A stretch of 54,234 nucleotides of DNA from JAGZHZ01 sp965150505 (GCA_965150505.1 CBCTVZ010000002.1:1-54234); one strand, 5' to 3'; positions 8,792-18,211 are shown, numbered from the stretch's first letter. The notes: generated by a model not told the origin, from the sequence alone. Made by a program: numbers and translations.

Positions 8792-9643
8792 ATGGCCTCG
8801 ATGAGGGACATAAAAAGACGAAAGAGCAGTATTTCCAGCACTCAGCAGATCACAAAGGCGATGAAATTAGTCTCCACAGTGAAGCTGCAAAAGACAAAAA
8901 CCCGTGCGGAACATGCAAAGCCATATTTTGACGAGATGTATGCTGTGATCACCTCCGTTCTGGCAAAGTCCGGCAATATGGATCATCCATATCTGCGGTC
9001 AGGCGCATCTGAGAAGAAGGCAGTGATTGTTGTGACTTCAAACAGAGGACTGGCAGGCGGATACAATTCAAATGTGGTGAAGCTGATTACGGCGGGAGAG
9101 CTGGAAAAAGAAAAACTAGAAATTTATACAGTTGGAAAAAAAGGAAGAGAAGCCTTGGAGAAGCAGGGCTATGTCATGAAAGACGATTACAGCAATGTGA
9201 TCAATGACCCGGCCTATCAGGATGCTATAGAAATCAGCACAAAAGTACTGGAAGAATTTAAAAGCGGCAAGATCGGAGAAATTTATCTTGCATATACATC
9301 TTTCAAAAATACAGTGGTTCATGAGCCAAAATTGCTGAAGCTGCTGCCGGTGGAGATTGAATCATCAAAACCTGTGCGCAATGAGGCGCTGATGAATTAT
9401 GAACCAGAGGAAGAAGAGGCATTGGAGATCATCATTCCAAAATATGTGACCAGTATTGTTTACGGCGCGCTGATTGAAGCGGTAGCAAGTGAGAACGGAG
9501 CTAGAATGCAGGCGATGGACGCAGCGACGAGCAATGCGGAAGAAATGATAGAAAAGCTTTCTTTACTGTATAACCGTGCAAGACAGGGAAGCATTACACA
9601 GGAATTGACCGAAATTATTGCGGGCGCTGAGGCAGTTGATTAA
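8792..9643 (+). CDS. atpG: F1Fo ATP synthase subunit gamma
   Basis: The 283-residue central shaft that transmits rotation from the c ring to the catalytic head. The N-terminal helix MRDIKRRKSSISSTQQITKAMKLV, the VVTSNRGLAGGYN segment and the C-terminal helix with NRARQGSITQELTEI are all typical. It lies between atpA and atpD as expected. Confidence 0.96.
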   Translation: MASMRDIKRRKSSISSTQQITKAMKLVSTVKLQKTKTRAEHAKPYFDEMYAVITSVLAKSGNMDHPYLRSGASEKKAVIVVTSNRGLAGGYNSNVVKLITAGELEKEKLEIYTVGKKGREALEKQGYVMKDDYSNVINDPAYQDAIEISTKVLEEFKSGKIGEIYLAYTSFKNTVVHEPKLLKLLPVEIESSKPVRNEALMNYEPEEEEALEIIIPKYVTSIVYGALIEAVASENGARMQAMDAATSNAEEMIEKLSLLYNRARQGSITQELTEIIAGAEAVD

Positions 9644-9708
9644 ACTGTATAGCAGAATGTGAGGTGATGACATCACCAAGAAAAAAGAAAAGGAGTGAGA
9701 ATCGAATC

Positions 9709-11100
9709 ATGTCAGTACAAAACAAAGGCAAGATCACTCAGATTATCGGTGCGGTACTTGATATAAAGTTTGCAGAAGGTTTACTCCCTCAGATTTATGA
9801 AGCGATTGAGATTCAGACGGCAGAGGGAAAAAAACTGGTTGTAGAAGTGGCGCAGCATCTGGGAGATGATATTGTTCGGTGTATCGCCATGGGACCGACC
9901 GACGGTCTTGTGCGCGGAATGGAAGCTGTGGCAACAGGAAATCCAATCTCTGTTCCAGTGGGAGAAAATACGTTGGGACGTATTTTTAATGTGACAGGAG
10001 ATCCGATTGACAATAAACCTGTTCCAGAAAATGTGACGTATATGCCGATTCACAGAAAAGCTCCGACCTTTGAGGAGCAGTCCACAACGGCAGAGATATT
10101 GGAGACAGGAATTAAAGTAGTAGACCTTTTGTGTCCATATCAGAAAGGTGGAAAAATTGGACTTTTCGGCGGTGCTGGTGTTGGAAAAACAGTTCTGATT
10201 CAGGAGCTGATCCGAAATATTGCGACAGAGCATGGCGGATATTCTGTATTTACCGGTGTAGGAGAAAGAACACGAGAAGGAAACGACTTATATTATGAAA
10301 TGCAGGAATCTGGTGTTATCAATAAAACAACGATGGTGTTCGGACAGATGAATGAGCCGCCGGGAGCGAGAATGAGAGTAGGCCTTACAGGTCTGACGAT
10401 GGCAGAATATTTCCGTGATCAGGGCGGAAAAGATGTACTTCTGTTTATTGACAATATTTTCCGTTTTACGCAGGCAGGTTCTGAGGTATCAGCGCTGTTA
10501 GGACGTATGCCTTCAGCCGTTGGATATCAGCCGACGCTTCAGACAGAGATGGGAGCGCTTCAGGAGCGTATCACATCGACAAAGAACGGTTCTATCACAT
10601 CGGTGCAGGCGGTCTATGTGCCGGCGGATGACTTGACAGACCCGGCTCCGGCAACAACATTTGCTCATTTGGATGCGACAACCGTATTATCACGTTCGAT
10701 TGTAGAGCTTGGTATCTATCCGGCAGTTGATCCTCTTGAATCCACATCTCGTATTCTAGATCCGAGAATCGTAGGCGAGGAGCATTATAAAGTAGCCAGA
10801 GGCGTGCAGGAGATTTTACAGCGCTATAAAGAATTACAGGATATCATTGCCATCCTTGGAATGGACGAATTGTCCGATGAAGAAAAACTTGTTGTAAGCC
10901 GCGCTAGAAAAATACAGAGATTTTTGTCTCAGCCATTTTTCGTGGCAACACAGTTTACAGGAATGGACGGACGATATGTGCCGATCTCAGAGACAATCCG
11001 CGGATTCAAAGAGATTTTGGAAGGGAAGCATGATGAGATCCCAGAAGGTCATTTCCTGAATGCAGGTACGATTGATGATGTGATCGCCCGCGTGAAGTAA
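9709..11100 (+). CDS. atpD: F1Fo ATP synthase subunit beta
   Basis: The catalytic F1 subunit of 463 residues. Walker A GGAGVGKT is at 154-161, the GERTREGNDLY segment carries the catalytic Glu, and LLFIDNIFRF is Walker B. I place the start at 9709 because MSVQNKGKITQIIGAVLDI is the usual N-terminus and AAAGGAG (9688-9694) precedes it. An in-frame GTG/ATG at 9664/9667 would add a lysine-rich extension not usual for the family. Confidence 0.96.
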   Translation: MSVQNKGKITQIIGAVLDIKFAEGLLPQIYEAIEIQTAEGKKLVVEVAQHLGDDIVRCIAMGPTDGLVRGMEAVATGNPISVPVGENTLGRIFNVTGDPIDNKPVPENVTYMPIHRKAPTFEEQSTTAEILETGIKVVDLLCPYQKGGKIGLFGGAGVGKTVLIQELIRNIATEHGGYSVFTGVGERTREGNDLYYEMQESGVINKTTMVFGQMNEPPGARMRVGLTGLTMAEYFRDQGGKDVLLFIDNIFRFTQAGSEVSALLGRMPSAVGYQPTLQTEMGALQERITSTKNGSITSVQAVYVPADDLTDPAPATTFAHLDATTVLSRSIVELGIYPAVDPLESTSRILDPRIVGEEHYKVARGVQEILQRYKELQDIIAILGMDELSDEEKLVVSRARKIQRFLSQPFFVATQFTGMDGRYVPISETIRGFKEILEGKHDEIPEGHFLNAGTIDDVIARVK

Positions 11101-11111
11101 GGGAGGCAAAT

Positions 11112-11522
11112 ATGGCAGACGGGAAATATTTTGATTTGAGAATTATTTCTCCTGACCGCATTTTTTATGAAGGCGAGGCAAGTATGCTGGAGCTGACGAC
11201 AAGTGAAGGAGAAATCGGTATCTATAAAAAACATATACCGCTGACTGCATTGATTGCGCCAGGAATTGTCACGATCACAGAGAAAGATGGTCAGAAAAAA
11301 GCAGCAGTCCATACAGGATTTTTAGAAGTACTGCCTGACAAGGTGACAATTCTTGCAGAGACGGTAGAATGGCCGGAAGAAATTGATGTGCATCGCGCTG
11401 AGGAAGCAAAGATGCGCGCACAGAAACGACTTGAAGCAAAAGATGCAAATATCAATACGAAAAGAGCAGAGATTGCTCTTCGCAAAGCTCTGGTGCGTAT
11501 TGAGCTGACAGAAAAAAAATAA
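11112..11522 (+). CDS. atpC: F1Fo ATP synthase subunit epsilon
   Basis: A 136-residue rotor subunit: an N-terminal beta sandwich (EGEIGIYKKHIPLTALIAPGI) and a C-terminal helical hairpin (AEEAKMRAQKRLEAK onward) that regulates ATP hydrolysis. It is the last gene of the operon, 11 bases after atpD, and is followed by a terminator hairpin. Confidence 0.94.
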   Translation: MADGKYFDLRIISPDRIFYEGEASMLELTTSEGEIGIYKKHIPLTALIAPGIVTITEKDGQKKAAVHTGFLEVLPDKVTILAETVEWPEEIDVHRAEEAKMRAQKRLEAKDANINTKRAEIALRKALVRIELTEKK

Positions 11523-11534
11523 TAAAACCATGAT

Positions 11535-11583
11535 AAAAAAACCTCTGACTGGCAATACTCAAAAAAACAGTCGGAGGTTTTTT
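11535..11583 (+). terminator. ATP synthase operon terminator that contains the next gene's ribosome site
   Basis: ACCTCTGACTG (11541-11551) pairs with CAGTCGGAGGT (11568-11578) with one G-T pair, followed by TTTTTT. An upstream A-run extends the stem. The GGAGG in the right arm (11573-11577) lies 6 bases before the ywmB ATG. Confidence 0.85.
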
Positions 11584-12312
11584 ATGCGAAAAAAAGGGAT
11601 CATCATTTTTATTATGTTTTGGATTTTGGCTGGAATCAAGGTATTCCAAAATAATCTGGAAGAGAAAGAAGAACAGATCACGCAGGTATTTAAACAGATC
11701 GGGACAGAAGAAAAAAACAGTGAGACAGAATATTTCGGAAAAATAAAAGGAAATTTTATGGGAGAGGAAGAAAGAAAACAATTTCTTCTTAAAACGGCAA
11801 AAAAGCTGGGGATCACGAAAATTGGAAACGTGACGCAAGAGCAGAGAGAAGGTCACAGTTGTACACAGATTACGGCAGAAAACAGACGATCTAAGACAGA
11901 ATTAAAAATTTTGACAATGAGCAATGAAGAACAGTATCTTTGCGTACGCATTTTTTTTGAAAATGATTTGCACAGCGCAATGTATTACCGCGCGCAGCTT
12001 CAAGATTTGCTGGAAGAATATGTGGAAAATCCGCAGAATACTACGATGGCATATGGATTTTACAGAGGAAATCTGACAATGGAACAAAAAGAAGAGATCA
12101 CGGAGGAAATTTTGGACTGTTTTGGCGCGCATCTCGTATCACAGCAAAAGACAGGAAATTTATATACAACGTATGGATATACAGGAGGAATCAACGACTA
12201 TATGATGATGGGAGATCTGGCAGTCAATCTCAATATTGCGATGACATACAATGAGATCAAAGATCAGACAAAAGTATATTTAGCAATTCCGGTGATGAGT
12301 GAATGCTATTAG
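11584..12312 (+). CDS. YwmB-family protein
   Basis: A 242-residue protein with an N-terminal membrane anchor or signal (residues 3-20) and an exported mixed alpha/beta domain. The conserved end segment GYTGGINDYMMMGDLAVNLNIAMTYNE matches the YwmB family (PF08680, TATA-box-binding-like fold, function unknown). In Bacillus ywmB likewise lies just downstream of the atp operon, which supports the call. The start at 11584 is chosen because GGAGG at 11573-11577 is correctly spaced; the ATG at 11530 has no ribosome site and lies before the terminator. Expression may depend on read-through or on opening of that hairpin. Confidence 0.75.
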   Translation: MRKKGIIIFIMFWILAGIKVFQNNLEEKEEQITQVFKQIGTEEKNSETEYFGKIKGNFMGEEERKQFLLKTAKKLGITKIGNVTQEQREGHSCTQITAENRRSKTELKILTMSNEEQYLCVRIFFENDLHSAMYYRAQLQDLLEEYVENPQNTTMAYGFYRGNLTMEQKEEITEEILDCFGAHLVSQQKTGNLYTTYGYTGGINDYMMMGDLAVNLNIAMTYNEIKDQTKVYLAIPVMSECY

Positions 12313-12414
12313 AGGTATGAGAACGATAGTATCCAGATAAAAATTTTTTGCATATAGTAGAGAAACGAGTGTACTCTGACTAAAATGCAGAGACGGAAAA
12401 AATGGAGGATGGAT

Positions 12415-12933
12415 ATGGATTCCTATGATCGAATCATTCGTGTTTCGCCTAAGATGAGCAATCAAATTTACTGGGATCAGTTTTTAAAAGAACCGTGGAG
12501 AACTGCAGGAGGAGAAATGCCAATTCCTTATTATCAGGCATACGGTCAAATGATGGATGGTTATTTTGACGATCAGGAAGATGAGAGGGATTTTGAACGC
12601 ATCAAAGAGATGTATCCTGAGATTGGAAAAGAGATTGCCGGATATGTGGAAGAGGTCTGCGATCAGATGGAGTATGAAGGAAGCAGAATGTTTGACGAAT
12701 CTCCTGACAGGCTGATGATGCGTCAAACAGCGGCGTTTATTTATGATAAAATGAAGGAGCGCTATCCTGTGGAGGAGAAAGAAGATATAGATGATGCGTT
12801 GGTGATGAATCAGGAAGTCAAAAGGAGATATCCGAGGGGAAAAAATTGGCTGAGTGATCTGATTGAAGTGATGCTGTATCAGGAAATATATCGCAGAAGA
12901 TGCAGAAGACGTGGATGCAAAAAATGGTATTAA
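12415..12933 (+). CDS. Conserved-looking protein of unknown function
   Basis: A 172-residue soluble protein I do not recognise. It is acidic and aromatic in the first two thirds (YFDDQEDERDF, MYPEIGKEIAGYVEEVCDQMEYEG) and ends in a very basic, cysteine-containing tail (YRRRCRRRGCKKWY). It is probably helical, with no membrane segment or signal. A GGAGG at 12404-12408 is 6 bases before the ATG at 12415, so I prefer this start over 12385 or 12409. It stands alone between ywmB and the methyltransferase. Confidence 0.65.
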   Translation: MDSYDRIIRVSPKMSNQIYWDQFLKEPWRTAGGEMPIPYYQAYGQMMDGYFDDQEDERDFERIKEMYPEIGKEIAGYVEEVCDQMEYEGSRMFDESPDRLMMRQTAAFIYDKMKERYPVEEKEDIDDALVMNQEVKRRYPRGKNWLSDLIEVMLYQEIYRRRCRRRGCKKWY

Positions 12934-13005
12934 GAGATCTTAAAAGATCTTAAAGAAATTTTTAGTTGTGATTTTAAAATAAAATAGATACAATAGAAGT
13001 ATAAA

Positions 13006-13056
13006 AAGACTCGCTGTGCGCGCAGGCTTTGTCCTGCGCTCTTGGAACAGTGAGAT
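13006..13056 (+). other. Structured element upstream of the methyltransferase gene
   Basis: An outer stem CTCGCTGT/ACAGTGAG (one G-T pair) encloses an inner stem GCGCAGG/CCTGCGC. This GC-rich two-tier hairpin is in an otherwise AT-rich 163-base gap. The T-run follows it only on the minus strand, so on the plus strand it looks like a leader structure rather than a terminator. Confidence 0.5.
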
Positions 13057-13126
13057 ATAAAAAAAGAAATCTGTACAGCAGAGATTTTGAGAGAAAATGA
13101 GAGAAATGGAGATGGGAGAACCAGAT

Positions 13127-14281
13127 ATGGAAAAAATAAAAAAGGTACTGGAAGAGCATCTGAATGAACAGCTTCTTCAGATTGTCCTGAGTGGCAAAAA
13201 ACATAAGGATGTGGAAGGAAACCGAAAAATCCGTCCGATTTTGAAAAAAGATCATCTGTTGTTTCAGGTTTCCCTTCAGGACGGGAAAAAAGAATTTCAT
13301 AAAAATTATGAAAAAGAAGAACTGATGATAAAAATATGCGAATGGATGGAGAAAGACTACAAACAGATGCAGCTTGAAAGCACACAATGGCATTGCAGTG
13401 CGATGGTGAGCAAAAAAGGGCAGGTGACAGTGAAAGAAAAAAGAGCTCAGAATCAAAAAGAGCAGCGAGATTTAAACCATAACAGAAAAAAGAAATATAT
13501 TCTGGAAGAAGGACTTTGCGTTCCATTTTTGGTAGATCTGGGCGTTATGACATTAGATGGAAAAATTGTGAGAACACGGTATGATAAGTTCCGGCAGATT
13601 AATCGCTTTTTGGAATTTATAGAAGATATTTTGCCACAGCTCAATCCAGAAGGAGAACTGACAGTAATTGATTTTGGATGTGGAAAATCATACCTTACAT
13701 TTGCGGTCTATTATTATTTGCATGAATTGAAAAACAGAGATGTCAAAATTATCGGTCTTGATTTAAAAGAGGATGTCATTCAAACGTGCAGCGAGCTGGC
13801 TGAAAAGTATGGATACGAGAAATTAAAGTTTTTAGTTGGAGACATTGCTTCCTATGAAGGAGTAAATCATGTTGATCTTGTGATCACGCTTCACGCATGT
13901 GATACGGCAACGGATTATGCGCTTGCAAAGGCAGTTGCATGGAATGCCTCCGCAATCTTGTCTGTTCCATGCTGTCAGCATGAGCTGAACGGGCAGATCA
14001 AATGTGAATTATTAGAGCCGATTTTAAAATATGGACTGATTAAAGAAAGAACGGCAGCCTTGATGACCGATGCACTGCGCGCGTGCTGTCTGGAATCAGC
14101 CGGATATTATGTTCAGATTTTAGAATTTATCGATATGGAACATACGCCGAAAAATATTTTAATTCGAGCGGTAAAGACGGGGCAGAAGACGAAGGATGAT
14201 AAAATGAGACAATGTATGAACTTTTTAAATGTTCATCCACTGCTGCCTTCTCTGCTTGAGAAAGAGGAGATGGAAGGATGA
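13127..14281 (+). CDS. SAM-dependent methyltransferase (METTL25/RRNAD1-like fold)
   Basis: A 384-residue cytoplasmic class I methyltransferase. Motif I is IDFGCGKSYLTF, motif II ends in IGLDLKEDVI, and the central strand carries VITLHACDTATD followed by SVPCCQHELNGQI, as in the Methyltransf_32 group. The N-terminal 120 residues form a separate basic domain. The substrate is unknown; RNA is plausible from family relations but is an inference. Several in-frame ATGs exist (13097, 13112, 13127); the last has GGGAGA 7 bases upstream. Its stop overlaps the start of the next gene (ATGA), implying coupled translation. Confidence 0.75.
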   Translation: MEKIKKVLEEHLNEQLLQIVLSGKKHKDVEGNRKIRPILKKDHLLFQVSLQDGKKEFHKNYEKEELMIKICEWMEKDYKQMQLESTQWHCSAMVSKKGQVTVKEKRAQNQKEQRDLNHNRKKKYILEEGLCVPFLVDLGVMTLDGKIVRTRYDKFRQINRFLEFIEDILPQLNPEGELTVIDFGCGKSYLTFAVYYYLHELKNRDVKIIGLDLKEDVIQTCSELAEKYGYEKLKFLVGDIASYEGVNHVDLVITLHACDTATDYALAKAVAWNASAILSVPCCQHELNGQIKCELLEPILKYGLIKERTAALMTDALRACCLESAGYYVQILEFIDMEHTPKNILIRAVKTGQKTKDDKMRQCMNFLNVHPLLPSLLEKEEMEG

Positions 14282-16746
14282 GAGCAGAGAAGCTGAAAGG
14301 AATTATCATTAAGATTGTGGTATTGGTCGCTGTATTTGCGGCCGCTGCGACTGGTATCTATGTCTGGATGAGCAGAGAAGACATCTTAGGCGATAGAAAA
14401 ATGCAGGACGCAACATTTCCACTCGTGTACCTGACACATAAGGATACGCAGATTAACTGTCTGCACGGATATACAAAGCCGATGCAGATTACAGCAATGA
14501 GAGATACGATTACACCGCTGAACACGGATCGTACACTGGAAGTTCAGATTAAAAATTTTGGACAAAATATTAAAGATTTAAACTTTCAGGTTATTACACT
14601 AGATGGCAAGGATGTGCTGGAAAAGACGAAGGTTACAAACTTTCGCACAGATGGCGACTATGTAAAAGCTACTTTGGAATTGCAAAATCAGCTTTTAATG
14701 GATCAGGAATACGTTCTTCAGCTTCAGGTCACAGCGGGCAGCAAAGATCTCTATTATTATACAAGAGTCATTCGTCAGGATGGATTACATACGGAGGATT
14801 ATTTAAAATTTGTGCTTGACTTTTATCAAAGATGTATGGATGGCTCAGAGGAAAACTTGAATATATTGGCAAATATCATCGAGACAGATTTAAACGCTGA
14901 TAACAGTACATTGGCAAATATGAATATCCATAATAATGTGGATGTCATGACATGGGGAGCGCTAGAACCTCAGATTTATGCGCACCCTGTTCCGAGCATC
15001 AAAGAGATCAACGGAACGACGGCATCTATTGTGCTGAACTATATGCTATCTGCTCAGAATGCGCAAGGACAGACAGAGTTTTATGAAGTGGAAGAATTTT
15101 ATCGTCTGCGTTATACCAGTTTGCAGACGTATCTGTTGGACTTTGAGCGCAGCACGAATCAAGTTTTTGATCCGGAGATCGAAGGAACGGTCAGCGAGGA
15201 TGGCATTCATCTTGGAATCCGAAGCCGAGACGTAGAATATCGGTCTGATGAACAGAATCAGTTTGTAGCATTTGTGCAGGGAAACAGTCTGTGGAGCTAC
15301 AGTGTCGAGGAAAATAAGATGACGCAAGTCTTTAGCTTTAGACAAGATCAAAATTCTGATGAGAGGGACCGATACAGACAAAATTCCATTAAAATTATTG
15401 AAGTAAAAGAAAACGGAAATCTTTATTTTTCTGTGACAGGATATATGAACAGGGGAAATCACGAGGGAGAATCGGGCGTGGCGCTGTATTATTATGATTC
15501 TTCTCTGCATCAGATCGAAGAGCTTGTATTTGTAGATACATTAGAATCCTATGAACTGATGAAACGTGATGTGGAAGCGCTGAACTATGTGACAGAAGAC
15601 AAATCTAAGTTTTATTTTATTTTAGATGGAACGGTATATGAAGTTGGACTGTCTACGCGAAGCATTGAAACGGTTATCACCGGTCTGAGCCAGGGATGTT
15701 ATGCCGGATCAGAGACAAACCGCTATTTTGCATGGCTTGCGGAAAATAATCCATATCAATCGGTAAACTTAAATATCATGGATCTGGAGACAAAGGAGAT
15801 TCGCACCATTTCAGCCGGAAGCGGAGAGTGCATTCAAGTCATAGGATTTATGGAAGATGATATTGTATATGGACTTGCCGATGCAGCAGAAATTCAGACG
15901 ACGCATCCGGGAGATGAAGTTTTTCCGATGAAGACGGTATTTATTGAAAATACTTTGGGAGAACGGGTGAAAGAATATGTGCCGAGCGGCTGTTATGTCA
16001 CAGAAGGAATTATCTCAGAAAAATTATTGACTTTAAAAAGAGTTGTGAAGACAGATGGAGTCTTTCAGGAGACGACAGACGATCAGATTGTCAGCAATAT
16101 GACAAATAAAATAGAGGGATTCGGTGTCACAACACAGAACAGCAAAAGAAAACTGACAGAGATTGTTCTGATGTCGGAAGAGATTTTAGAGAACAAAACA
16201 CCGAAAGTCGTTCACAGCAGAGAGATGGATCTGGAGGAAAATCGTCAGGTGACGATTGTGACAAAGAGCGATGACAATGAAGGATATTATGTATATGGAA
16301 GGGGAATGCTAGACAGCATTCATGCTTCTGCCAATACAGCAATCCAAAGAGCAGATGACATAAAAGGGGTTGTTGTGGACGCACATCAAAATTATATATG
16401 GGAACGAGGAAATCGATCCGAGGCGGCATCGGTCAGTCTGGATGAGATTCCAGATATTATGAAGCAGGGCATCATGGATAAGGCTCGGCTTCAGGAAGCG
16501 CTTGGAAAGAAAGTGCTTGATCTAAGCGGATGCAGCTGGGAAATGATCTTGTATTTCATTGATCATGGATCGCCGGTTCTTGCGCAAATTCAAGATCAGG
16601 TGATCTTAATTACAGGATACGATCAATTTGCAAATATTTTAGTATTGTATCAAGGAGCAACGGAGACGGTTTACTGGGGATCAGATGACAGTGATGTGAC
16701 ATTTCCATTGTCAGGCAATCTGTTTATGACATATCTAAATGACTGA
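14278..16746 (+). CDS. Large membrane-anchored extracellular protein of unknown function
   Basis: An 822-residue protein with one N-terminal membrane segment (about 9-29) and a long extracytoplasmic part. Residues about 60-165 look like beta-sandwich segments. Residues 290-640 contain repeated short beta strands with sequences such as NSLWSYSVEENKMTQVF and KFYFILDGTVYEVGLST, suggestive of a beta propeller. The last about 120 residues (GVVVDAHQNYIWERG through DHGSPVLAQIQDQVILITGYDQ) resemble a C39-like cysteine peptidase fold, but I see no Cys/His pair, so it is probably non-catalytic. It is translationally coupled to the methyltransferase, an odd partner for an exported protein. Confidence 0.72.
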   Translation: MRAEKLKGIIIKIVVLVAVFAAAATGIYVWMSREDILGDRKMQDATFPLVYLTHKDTQINCLHGYTKPMQITAMRDTITPLNTDRTLEVQIKNFGQNIKDLNFQVITLDGKDVLEKTKVTNFRTDGDYVKATLELQNQLLMDQEYVLQLQVTAGSKDLYYYTRVIRQDGLHTEDYLKFVLDFYQRCMDGSEENLNILANIIETDLNADNSTLANMNIHNNVDVMTWGALEPQIYAHPVPSIKEINGTTASIVLNYMLSAQNAQGQTEFYEVEEFYRLRYTSLQTYLLDFERSTNQVFDPEIEGTVSEDGIHLGIRSRDVEYRSDEQNQFVAFVQGNSLWSYSVEENKMTQVFSFRQDQNSDERDRYRQNSIKIIEVKENGNLYFSVTGYMNRGNHEGESGVALYYYDSSLHQIEELVFVDTLESYELMKRDVEALNYVTEDKSKFYFILDGTVYEVGLSTRSIETVITGLSQGCYAGSETNRYFAWLAENNPYQSVNLNIMDLETKEIRTISAGSGECIQVIGFMEDDIVYGLADAAEIQTTHPGDEVFPMKTVFIENTLGERVKEYVPSGCYVTEGIISEKLLTLKRVVKTDGVFQETTDDQIVSNMTNKIEGFGVTTQNSKRKLTEIVLMSEEILENKTPKVVHSREMDLEENRQVTIVTKSDDNEGYYVYGRGMLDSIHASANTAIQRADDIKGVVVDAHQNYIWERGNRSEAASVSLDEIPDIMKQGIMDKARLQEALGKKVLDLSGCSWEMILYFIDHGSPVLAQIQDQVILITGYDQFANILVLYQGATETVYWGSDDSDVTFPLSGNLFMTYLND

Positions 16747-16747
16747 T

Positions 16748-16782
16748 TTACGCTTGCGTAAGCTGATAGAATGGGCTATACT
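16748..16782 (+). promoter_or_regulatory. asnS promoter with overlapping palindrome
   Basis: TTGCGT (16754-16759) and TATACT (16777-16782) are 17 bases apart, 38 bases before the asnS start. The perfect palindrome TTACGC-TT-GCGTAA (16748-16761) covers the -35 box and could be an operator. Confidence 0.6.
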
Positions 16783-16819
16783 GTATACAAAAAAGAAAGA
16801 GCAAAGGAGTTAAGGAGAA

Positions 16820-18211
16820 ATGGATTTAGTAACAGTTAGAGAGATCTACCGCAACAGAGAAAAATATATAGATCAAGAAATCACTGTGGGAGGATGGGTG
16901 AGAAGCATCCGTGATTCTAAAACATTTGGTTTTCTTGTTTTACATGACGGAACTTATTTTGAGACACTTCAGGTAGTATATCATGATACAATGGAAAATT
17001 TTGCACAGATTTCTAAACAGAATGTCGGCGCAGCTGTGATCGTGAAAGGAACGCTTGTGGCAACTCCTCAGGCAAAACAGCCATTTGAAATTCAGGCGAC
17101 AGAGGTGACTGTGGAAGGAAGTTCTGCACCGGAATATCCTTTACAGAAGAAACGTCACAGTTTGGAATATCTGAGAACGATTTCACATTTAAGACCGAGA
17201 ACAAATACATTTCAGGCAGTATTCCGTGTGCGTTCTCTGATTGCCTATGCGATTCACAAATTCTTTCAGGAGAGAGATTTTGTATATGTTCACACTCCAC
17301 TGATTACAGGAAGTGACTGCGAGGGCGCTGGAGAAATGTTCCAGGTGACAACAATGGATTTAAATAATATTCCAAAGAAGGAAGACGGAACGATTGATTT
17401 TTCAAAAGATTTCTTTGGAAAAGCAACAAACCTGACCGTTAGCGGACAGTTAAATGGAGAAACTTTTGCGCAGGCTTTCCGAAATATTTATACATTTGGA
17501 CCGACATTCCGCGCAGAAAATTCCAATACGACACGTCATGCGGCTGAGTTCTGGATGATTGAGCCAGAGATTGCATTTGCAGATTTACAGGACAATATGA
17601 TCTTGGCTGAAGATATGTTAAAATATGTCATTCGTTATGTGCTGGAACACGCGCCAGAAGAGATGAATTTCTTCAATTCTTTCGTGGATAAAGGACTGCT
17701 GGAAAGATTAAATCATGTGGTAAATTCTGAATTTGCTCATGTAACTTATACAAAAGCGATTGAAATTCTGGAACAGAACAATGATAAGTTTGAATACAAA
17801 GTAAGCTGGGGAACAGATCTTCAGACAGAACATGAGCGTTATTTGACAGAGGAGGTGTTTAAACGTCCTGTGTTTGTAACAGATTATCCAAAGGAAATCA
17901 AAGCTTTCTATATGAAATTAAATGAGGATGGAAAGACAGTTGCTGCGATGGACTGCCTTGTTCCAGGAATCGGAGAGATCATCGGAGGAAGCCAAAGAGA
18001 GGATGATTATGACAAACTGAGACAGCGCATGGAGGAACTGGGACTGAAAGAGGAAGACTATGGCTTCTATCTGGATCTGAGAAAATATGGTTCTACAAGA
18101 CATGCGGGATTCGGGCTTGGATTTGAACGCTGTGTAATGTACCTGACAGGTATGGGAAATATCAGAGACGTTCTTCCATTCCCAAGAACAGTAGGCAACT
18201 GCGAATTATAA
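16820..18211 (+). CDS. asnS: Asparaginyl-tRNA synthetase
   Basis: Charges tRNA-Asn with asparagine; 463 residues, cytoplasmic. An OB-fold anticodon-binding domain (1-110, VGGWVRSIRDSKTFGFLVLHDG) is followed by a class II catalytic core with motif 2 (FGPTFRAENSNTTRHAAEFWMIEPE) and motif 3 (GFGLGFERCVMYLTGMGNIRDVLPFPR). The Asn-specific features EGAGEMFQVT and the full length agree with AsnRS rather than AspRS. No T-box is visible upstream; a simple promoter lies 38 bases before the start. Confidence 0.96.
   Translation: MDLVTVREIYRNREKYIDQEITVGGWVRSIRDSKTFGFLVLHDGTYFETLQVVYHDTMENFAQISKQNVGAAVIVKGTLVATPQAKQPFEIQATEVTVEGSSAPEYPLQKKRHSLEYLRTISHLRPRTNTFQAVFRVRSLIAYAIHKFFQERDFVYVHTPLITGSDCEGAGEMFQVTTMDLNNIPKKEDGTIDFSKDFFGKATNLTVSGQLNGETFAQAFRNIYTFGPTFRAENSNTTRHAAEFWMIEPEIAFADLQDNMILAEDMLKYVIRYVLEHAPEEMNFFNSFVDKGLLERLNHVVNSEFAHVTYTKAIEILEQNNDKFEYKVSWGTDLQTEHERYLTEEVFKRPVFVTDYPKEIKAFYMKLNEDGKTVAAMDCLVPGIGEIIGGSQREDDYDKLRQRMEELGLKEEDYGFYLDLRKYGSTRHAGFGLGFERCVMYLTGMGNIRDVLPFPRTVGNCEL

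Noticed and set aside
9664..9708. Upstream GTG/ATG start for atpD
   Set aside because: The extra lysine-rich residues are not typical of beta subunits, and AAAGGAG is placed for the ATG at 9709.
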